Below are positions 1 to 5,050 of a stretch of DNA of 5,050 nucleotides, in pieces (positions within the stretch are counted from its first letter, which is position 1; each line of letters starts with the position of its first letter). The translations under genes and the position numbers were made by a program. The stretch comes from Bacteroidota bacterium (GTDB lineage: Bacteria; Bacteroidota; Bacteroidia; Bacteroidales; GCA-2748055). The notes under the pieces are model-generated. The model searched no databases. It worked only from the letters and a program-made list of their open reading frames with translations, and was not told the origin of the DNA. The DNA lies in assembly GCA_024244665.1 (NCBI GenBank), contig JAAEOI010000274.1, positions 1-5,050 on the forward strand. Reading direction: 5' to 3'.

Positions 1-1
1 G

Positions 2-178
2 GACAATTTTTATATACAGTCGGCCAGGCTGAATGGAAAGAACCACCCCCATACCTTCATCCGCTATGAAGACATTCAGCAGGGTGGGGAGCTGGAATTT
101 ATTATGGGCGAAAATGAAAATACTGACTGGGGGAGTTCCCCGGTGAACCGGCCCTATTCATTAAGTAAAAAGAAATAA
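2..178 (+). CDS. GH92 family glycoside hydrolase (putative alpha-mannosidase), C-terminal fragment
   Basis: Only the last 58 codons are present; the 5' part lies before the window. The reading frame starting at base 2 runs to TAA at 176-178. The peptide begins DNFYIQSARLNGK and continues through FIRYEDIQQGGELEFIMG and a DWG motif. This is the usual closing beta-sandwich of GH92 enzymes, with the pattern YIQSA-LNG, then an aromatic/H/E-D segment, then GG-LEF-MG and WG. GH92 enzymes are calcium-dependent exo-acting alpha-mannosidases that use an inverting mechanism. The catalytic barrel is not visible, so linkage specificity cannot be judged. The protein ends in SLSKKK with no T9SS sorting domain. 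Its stop lies 5 bases before the DUF362 start, which suggests one operon. Its first residues align with the last residues of the GH92 gene at the right edge of the window (DNFYIQ against DHPYI), so the two are probably tandem paralogues. Confidence 0.85.
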   Translation, partial: DNFYIQSARLNGKNHPHTFIRYEDIQQGGELEFIMGENENTDWGSSPVNRPYSLSKKK

Positions 179-183
179 GAAAT

Positions 184-2151
184 ATGCAAGAGAAACTCAC
201 TATAAGCAGTGTGATAAGCTATCTAAAAACAAGGAAACTGCATCCCAAGCTCATTTTTATTTTTGTTGGCACCTTATCAACTATCTGGTTCCTGGTACGG
301 GTTATACCCAAGCCCAGCAGAGCCACTTACCCTTGCCTGCAGGCAGCCGCACCCTTTATGTCAGGATTTGTAATTTACCTCCTTAGTCTTGTTTCAACTG
401 TACTGGTGTTTAAAAGGGCCAGGACTTTCTTTTATCAGTCCAGGTATCTGCTCTTTTTGGGAGCCATTATCCTGGGGAGTATTCTAAGTGTTTCCACCCT
501 CTTATTGAATAAGCAAAAAGCATTGGCGGCTACTGATGCTGTGCTTGAAGAGCCGAATCAGCCCGTGGGCAGCGGTGTGGGTATCCATCCCGGTAGAGTG
601 AGTTGGGTGCACGCCCCGGACGCAACCAATGAGAATTGTGAGAATGTTGATGGCGATTACTGGAGCGATGATAAAAACACCAACCAGGCTGTTGTGGATC
701 AGATGGTCTCGGAAGTATTACAGAATCTGAGTGGCACCTCGTCCGATGCTGAAGCATGGACCGCTCTGTTCACCTGGTTCAATTCGAACCACGACAGGGG
801 GAATGCCGGATACACGGCCGGAGAGAAAATCGTCATTAAGCTCAATCTTAATACCGCTTCAAGAGACGAAGGACCCATCAGGCCCGATTACAGGACAGTG
901 GATACCTCTCCGCAACTGGTATATGCCATATTAAATCAGCTTATCCAGGTGGTCGGTGTCCAGGCCTCCGATATTAGTATCGGTGACCCCGGGCGCACAC
1001 TTGATAATATTTTCTGGGATAAATGTCATGCTGATTTCCCGGAGGTCAACTATTGGGGCAAGGCCCCGGGACGGACCCTGATTGAAGAATCAGACGAAAA
1101 GGTCTTCCATACCAGTGACGGAAGCCTGAATGAGTTTTTGCCAAAAAGCTATGTGGAAGCCCAATACATGATCAATATCCCTGTGATGAAAAAGCATCAC
1201 AGGGGTGGTATTTCACTTTCCAGCAAGAATCATTTCGGGACCTTTGTTCCATTCAATGGAAGTGCCTCTCATCTTCATTACAGTCTGCCCGTTCCGAATG
1301 GTAAGGGGGATGTCAGCAATGGGGAATACGGAGCTTACAGGATCTTTGTTGATTTTATGGGACATAAAGACCTGGGGGGTAAAACCATCCTATACCTGAT
1401 GGACGGACTCTGGACCACAACCAACTGGGCACATCCTCCCATAAAGTGGGGATTGGCTCCCTTTAATAGCGACTACCCAGCCTCCATTTTCGCCTCCCAG
1501 GATCCAGTGGCCATCGAATCGGTGGGTTTCGACTTCCTGAGGGAGGAATTCACCTGGGATCATCCCACCGAAGGCGTTTACGATCCTACAGATCATAAGG
1601 GGCCGTTTCCCCAATATGATGGCGTGGATGATTTTCTGCACCAGGCTGCAGATTCAGCCAACTGGCCTGCCGGGATTATTTACGACCCGGAAAATGATGG
1701 AACACCGGTACCCGAAAGCATGGGGGTACATGAGCACTGGAACAACGCTGCAGATAAACAATACACACGAAATCTGGGTGGTGATGAGGGAATTGAGCTG
1801 GTTTATATCGAGATTCCCTCTGTGGTTGGGATTGATGGTCTTGAGATTGACCAGTCTGATGGATTGATCACATTGTTACCAAATTATCCCAATCCGTTCT
1901 CTTTAACCACATCAATCACCTATACCATTGCTTCATCCGCGAGGGTAAATTTGACAGTATATGATGCCCAGGGCAGGCTGGTTCAGATTTTGAGAGATGG
2001 GCAGCAAGACAGGGGGGAGTATTCCATTGACTGGGATGGCACAGCTTCAAACGGTTCCTCTTTGAATACAGGAGTGTACTACGGCATCCTTGAAGCAAAG
2101 ACCGGTGGGCAGATCAACAGGCAAACAATTAAAATCATTATCAGTCGCTAA
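184..2151 (+). CDS. DUF362 domain protein with three N-terminal membrane segments and a C-terminal T9SS type A-like sorting domain
   Basis: This is a 655-residue protein of unknown biochemical function. Hydrophobic segments lie at about residues 22-40, 58-76 and 88-108. Positive residues before the first and between the second and third (KRAR, QSR) predict N-in/C-out topology, which places the rest in the periplasm or beyond. An ALA-A stretch at 113-116 after the third segment could be a signal-peptidase site. DUF362 hallmarks follow: GSGVGIHPGRVSW (129-141), IVIKLNLN (216-223), ISIGDPGR (264-271), NIPVMKKHHRGGISLSSKNH (331-350), LYLMDG (403-408) and ASQDPVAIESVGFDF (437-451). The only cysteines are C51, C152 and C281, so no 4Fe-4S motif is possible. 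From LLPNYPNPF (564-572) to the end is a FlgD/T9SS type A-like domain, with VYDAQGRLV, a DWDG turn, LNTGVYY and a final strand ending IISR. The start at 184 follows the upstream stop by 5 bases and has only a weak A/G-rich leader. The domain calls are firm; the function is not. Confidence 0.9.
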   Translation: MQEKLTISSVISYLKTRKLHPKLIFIFVGTLSTIWFLVRVIPKPSRATYPCLQAAAPFMSGFVIYLLSLVSTVLVFKRARTFFYQSRYLLFLGAIILGSILSVSTLLLNKQKALAATDAVLEEPNQPVGSGVGIHPGRVSWVHAPDATNENCENVDGDYWSDDKNTNQAVVDQMVSEVLQNLSGTSSDAEAWTALFTWFNSNHDRGNAGYTAGEKIVIKLNLNTASRDEGPIRPDYRTVDTSPQLVYAILNQLIQVVGVQASDISIGDPGRTLDNIFWDKCHADFPEVNYWGKAPGRTLIEESDEKVFHTSDGSLNEFLPKSYVEAQYMINIPVMKKHHRGGISLSSKNHFGTFVPFNGSASHLHYSLPVPNGKGDVSNGEYGAYRIFVDFMGHKDLGGKTILYLMDGLWTTTNWAHPPIKWGLAPFNSDYPASIFASQDPVAIESVGFDFLREEFTWDHPTEGVYDPTDHKGPFPQYDGVDDFLHQAADSANWPAGIIYDPENDGTPVPESMGVHEHWNNAADKQYTRNLGGDEGIELVYIEIPSVVGIDGLEIDQSDGLITLLPNYPNPFSLTTSITYTIASSARVNLTVYDAQGRLVQILRDGQQDRGEYSIDWDGTASNGSSLNTGVYYGILEAKTGGQINRQTIKIIISR

Positions 2152-2160
2152 TCCAAAAGC

Positions 2161-2835
2161 ATGGCAACAGTTAATAAATCCATATGCTATCTTTTTCTTC
2201 TGGCAGTCCTTCTGTGCAGTAGCTGTGAAGATGAAAATCAGGATTGGACATTGATTCAGGGATCCGTATTGAATATTGAGGATCATGAACAAATTCACCC
2301 TTCCTTTCTGTTCCTGGAAAATGAGCTGCTTGCGACTACTCTGGAAAACGGAACCTTCGAAATTGATTCCCTTGAACCGGGAATTTGTTCTGTGCTTTGT
2401 TCTTCTCTGAACTTCCGTGATACTTTGATTCAGATTGTAGTGAAGGAAGGAGCCATTACAGTGTTTGATTTTTTCCTTACATCTGATGACTCCCTGGGAA
2501 GACTATATGGTGAATTGCATGATCAATCGCTTTACGATGCACAGCTGACCAGGAATCCCTCCATTGCCGACTGGAACGGGAGAGAGCTATTTGATGGCGT
2601 TAGCGGAGCAACCATTCAGACGATGACTTTTGACTATGATCTGCCTTCAGCGGAGATATATATCGGGGATTCACTGATTGCGCTAACGGATGGTTTTGGC
2701 CAGTACTGGGTCGATTTACAATCGGGGACCTACCCACTTCGGGTATCTATGTCCGGGTACAAGGATACAACACAGATCATACGACAGGAACCAGATACCG
2801 ACATCTTTGCCAATTTCATTCTATCTAAACAATAA
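2161..2835 (+). CDS. Surface-type lipoprotein with two carboxypeptidase-regulatory-like beta-sandwich units
   Basis: This is a 224-residue protein whose specific family I do not recognise. The N-terminus has a lysine at position 6, a hydrophobic core (YLFLLAVLL) and a relaxed lipobox LCSSC, with C22 as the likely lipidated residue. The residues directly after it are acidic (EDEN), which resembles the Bacteroidota signal for export of lipoproteins to the cell surface. The mature part looks like two similar units. Unit 1 (about 31-107) has a G-V strand, then ATTLENGTFEIDSLEPG and a closing strand FDFFLTSDD. Unit 2 (about 113-222) has GRLYGELHD, then AEIYIGDSLIALTDGFGQYW, SGTYPLRVSMSGY and a closing strand FANFILSKQ. 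The TD-x-x-G-x-Y/F and G-x-Y-x-L-x-x-x-x-x-GY signatures are typical of carboxypeptidase regulatory-like folds. Unit 2 holds an extra segment of about 40 residues that contains DGVSGATIQ. The start lies 9 bases after the DUF362 stop. No catalytic residues are evident; a binding or scaffold role is inference. By eye the gene is more A/T-rich than the GH92 gene that follows. Confidence 0.85.
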   Translation: MATVNKSICYLFLLAVLLCSSCEDENQDWTLIQGSVLNIEDHEQIHPSFLFLENELLATTLENGTFEIDSLEPGICSVLCSSLNFRDTLIQIVVKEGAITVFDFFLTSDDSLGRLYGELHDQSLYDAQLTRNPSIADWNGRELFDGVSGATIQTMTFDYDLPSAEIYIGDSLIALTDGFGQYWVDLQSGTYPLRVSMSGYKDTTQIIRQEPDTDIFANFILSKQ

Positions 2836-2843
2836 ATGCCCTG

Positions 2844-5050
2844 ATGATGTACATACTTTTTCGAAATATCTCAGTATATATTATCTTATCCCTCAGCATT
2901 CTGTGCAGTTGTACCCCGGAGACAAAAACTCCGGTTGATTATGTGAATCCCTTTGTGGATACCCATAAGTCCCGCTGGTTTTTCTTTGCCTCAGCTGCCC
3001 GCCCCTTCGGGATGGTCAGCCTGAGTCCGGATACCTGGGTGAAGGGCAGCTGGGATTCAGGATATCTTTATGATTCTCTGCATGTGCGGTGCTTCTCCCA
3101 TATCCATGCATGGCAAATGTCGGGGATCCCCGTGATGCCCACGGTTGGCGAATTCAAGGGGCACCTGGGCATGGAGGCCTATAAGTCTACCTTCAGCCAT
3201 GAGGATGAAAAGGCCTTTCCCGGGTATCACCGGATACTCCTGACTGATTACGATATTCTGGCTGAATTAAGCTCCACTTCAAGGGTGGGTTTTCACAGGT
3301 ATACTTACCCCGAGGACAGCACCCAATATGTGATATTTGACGTGGGGGCTTTCCTGGGACATGCAGCCATGGATTCGGCCATGGTGGAGAAGGTGAGCGA
3401 CAGGGAAATCGCCGGATACAGTATCATGGGGGCTACCCGACGACGCCCTAAACCTACCTATGTCTATTTTGTAGCCCGCTTTGACCGGCCCATATCTGAA
3501 TTTGGAGCCTGGAAGGAAGGGATCATGCAGGAGGATGCAGAGAGGGTTAGCGGACCTGAGGCCGGAGCCTTTGTACGCTTTAAGTCCAATAAGAGTAATG
3601 CCTTGAAAATGAAGGTGGCCATTTCATACACCGGAACTGAACAGGCCAGGATCAATATGGAAAGCGAACTGCCCCACTGGAATTTTGACCGCGTCGTGAA
3701 GGCCTCCAGGGAGGAATGGAACAGCTGCCTGGGAAGGATCAGGGTAGAAGGAGGGACAGAAAAGCAAAAGGTGAAATTCTATACTGATCTGTGGCATGCA
3801 CTGCTGGGAAGAAAGATGGTGAGCGATGTGGACGGCAGCTATTGTGATATGACGGGCGACAGTGAAGTGATCCGCCAGGTAATGAAAGATGCCAAAGGAT
3901 ATCCCCTCCATCAACAATACAACTTTGATGCCCTGTGGGGCAGCCACTGGACCCTGAATGTGCTGTGGTCCATGGTCTATCCCGAGGTAATGAATGATTT
4001 CTGTGCCAGTATGGTGGAGATGTACCGCTATGGCGGACTGATCCCACGCGGACCCTCAGGGGGGAACTACACCTATGTGATGATCGGGGATCCGGCCTCC
4101 TCATTTTTTGCTACCGCTTACAATAAGGGTATTCGCAATTACGATGTGGAGCTGGCCTATGACGGCCTGTTCAGGAATGCCTTTCCCGGTGGAATCAGGG
4201 ACAGGGCCGGATATGAGCATGGTGAAGATCCTATTGGTGGTGGAATGGATTATTACCTGGAAAGAAGCTATGTGCCTGAGGGGATTGGGGGAACAGGTTT
4301 TCACCGGGATGGAGCCGCCATGACCCTTGAATATGCCTACCAGGATTGGTGCCTGGGGCAGATGAGCCTGGGACTGGGTAGAACGGGAGACCATGAACTG
4401 TTCAATATAAGGGCACTCAACTACAGGGAGCTGTGGAATCCCGAATCGAAGTATATTCATCCGAAGCAATTGGACGGAAGCTGGATTGACGATTTCGCAC
4501 CCATTGGGGATGGTTTTAACACCCTGGGTTTTGTGGAGAGCAATGCGGCCATCTATACAAATTATGTTCCCCATGACGTTGTAGGACTGATGGAGCTTTT
4601 CGGGGGAGAAGAAAACTATACCCGTTATGTGGATAGCTGTTTTATCAAGGCCAGGGATAAAAGATATATCACTGATCACAAAAAGCATGCGCAAAACTGG
4701 GTTGATTATGAGAACCAGCCTTCCTGTCAGATGGCCCACCTCTTTAATCATAGTGGTGCCCCCTGGTTGTCACAGTATTGGGTAAGGGAAGTAAAGGAAA
4801 CGACCTTCTCTGATGTTTCCCCCTATGGAGGATACAACGGGGATGAGGATCAGGGTCAGATGGGAGCGCTGGGTGTATTGATGGCCATAGGTCTATTCCA
4901 GATGGATGGTGGAGCTGGAGTCAATTCTTCCTATGAAATTACCGCACCGATTTTTGATGAGGTTGAGATAGAATTGAATCCTGAGTACTATCCGGGAGAA
5001 AAGTTTGTGATATTTGCTGAGAATAATGCGGCTGATCACCCCTATATCCA
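2844..5050 (+). CDS. GH92 family glycoside hydrolase (putative alpha-mannosidase) lipoprotein, 3' end beyond the window
   Basis: The frame is open for 735 codons from ATG at 2844 and runs off the window; an adjacent in-frame ATG at 2847 is equally possible. No Shine-Dalgarno is seen, and the start lies 8 bases after the previous stop. The signal peptide (core VYIILSLSIL) ends in lipobox LCSC, with C23 lipidated. The N-terminal beta-sandwich begins DYVNPFVDT (32-40) and contains ARPFGMVSLSPDT and FSHIHAWQMSG. The helical barrel includes YNFDALWGSHW (from 359), GGLIPRGPSGGNYTYVMIGD, and FVESNAAIYTNYVPHDV with E565 as the probable general acid. It also has ENQPSCQ (623-629), HLFNHSGAPWLSQYWVR and GDEDQGQMG with D667/D669 as the probable base pair. 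GH92 enzymes remove alpha-linked mannose in a calcium-dependent, inverting reaction. The usual HH pair after the NEP-type motif is replaced here by CQ, so the linkage preference is uncertain. By comparison with the GH92 tail at the left edge, about 50-55 residues are missing, giving roughly 790 in total. Confidence 0.93.
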   Translation, partial: MMYILFRNISVYIILSLSILCSCTPETKTPVDYVNPFVDTHKSRWFFFASAARPFGMVSLSPDTWVKGSWDSGYLYDSLHVRCFSHIHAWQMSGIPVMPTVGEFKGHLGMEAYKSTFSHEDEKAFPGYHRILLTDYDILAELSSTSRVGFHRYTYPEDSTQYVIFDVGAFLGHAAMDSAMVEKVSDREIAGYSIMGATRRRPKPTYVYFVARFDRPISEFGAWKEGIMQEDAERVSGPEAGAFVRFKSNKSNALKMKVAISYTGTEQARINMESELPHWNFDRVVKASREEWNSCLGRIRVEGGTEKQKVKFYTDLWHALLGRKMVSDVDGSYCDMTGDSEVIRQVMKDAKGYPLHQQYNFDALWGSHWTLNVLWSMVYPEVMNDFCASMVEMYRYGGLIPRGPSGGNYTYVMIGDPASSFFATAYNKGIRNYDVELAYDGLFRNAFPGGIRDRAGYEHGEDPIGGGMDYYLERSYVPEGIGGTGFHRDGAAMTLEYAYQDWCLGQMSLGLGRTGDHELFNIRALNYRELWNPESKYIHPKQLDGSWIDDFAPIGDGFNTLGFVESNAAIYTNYVPHDVVGLMELFGGEENYTRYVDSCFIKARDKRYITDHKKHAQNWVDYENQPSCQMAHLFNHSGAPWLSQYWVREVKETTFSDVSPYGGYNGDEDQGQMGALGVLMAIGLFQMDGGAGVNSSYEITAPIFDEVEIELNPEYYPGEKFVIFAENNAADHPYI

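Noticed and set aside
258..265. TATTTTTG, matching the Bacteroidota -7 promoter consensus TAnnTTTG
   Set aside because: It lies inside the DUF362 gene in codons for a hydrophobic helix, where T-rich sequence is expected. No partner -33 TTTG element at proper spacing serves a downstream start.
2916..2934. Inverted repeat CCGGAG - 7 bases - CTCCGG
   Set aside because: It is a perfect 6-base stem just after the lipobox codons of the GH92 gene. It has no T-tract after it and lies inside coding sequence. Stems of this size are expected several times by chance in 5 kb, so it is not called a terminator or regulatory hairpin.
2690..2938. An 82-codon plus-strand frame spanning the lipoprotein/GH92 junction
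   Set aside because: It overlaps the lipoprotein end and the GH92 signal peptide in another frame, and both of those are well supported by their own motifs.
3464..4104. Overlapping minus-strand open frames (3464-3655, 3624-3947, 3739-4104)
   Set aside because: They overlap one another and sit opposite the conserved GH92 coding region. Their peptides are low-complexity with no domain signature, so they are chance openings.
4101..4751. A 216-codon open frame on the minus strand
   Set aside because: It lies wholly antisense to the GH92 gene, whose protein has clear family motifs throughout this stretch. The antisense peptide shows no recognisable domain and no start context.
1..5050. Possible mobile element, CRISPR or tRNA content
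   Set aside because: I saw no transposase motifs, terminal inverted repeats, regularly spaced repeats or tRNA-like cloverleaf. The window is filled by four co-directional genes.

Overview
The window looks like part of a glycan-degradation locus from a member of the Bacteroidota or a close relative. Three things suggest this: two GH92-type (alpha-mannosidase family) genes, lipoprotein signal peptides with short relaxed lipoboxes, and a C-terminal type IX secretion (T9SS) sorting domain opening with an NYPNPF motif. Shine-Dalgarno sequences are weak or absent before the starts, which also fits this phylum. The lineage is inferred from these traits, not from a marker gene.

Layout, all on the + strand: (1) bases 2-178, the last 58 codons of a GH92-like gene; (2) 184-2151, a 655-residue DUF362 protein with three N-terminal membrane segments and a T9SS type A-like C-terminus; (3) 2161-2835, a 224-residue lipoprotein made of two carboxypeptidase-regulatory-like beta-sandwich units; (4) 2844-5050, a GH92 lipoprotein gene that stays open to the window edge and is therefore cut at its 3' end. 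The gaps between genes are 5, 9 and 8 bases. There is no room for promoters or terminators, so the four genes are very probably co-transcribed. I see no RNA genes, mobile elements, CRISPR arrays or repeat arrays, and there is no gene-free stretch over 300 bases.

How the genes may work together (inference): the flanking GH92 enzymes would trim alpha-mannosides at the cell envelope or surface, and the small lipoprotein may bind or scaffold there. The role of the DUF362 protein is unknown. The most interesting feature is the DUF362-plus-lipoprotein pair between two GH92 genes. The DUF362 protein also has an odd topology, carrying both a polytopic membrane anchor and a secretion sorting tail, and it lacks the ferredoxin-type cysteine motifs often found with DUF362.
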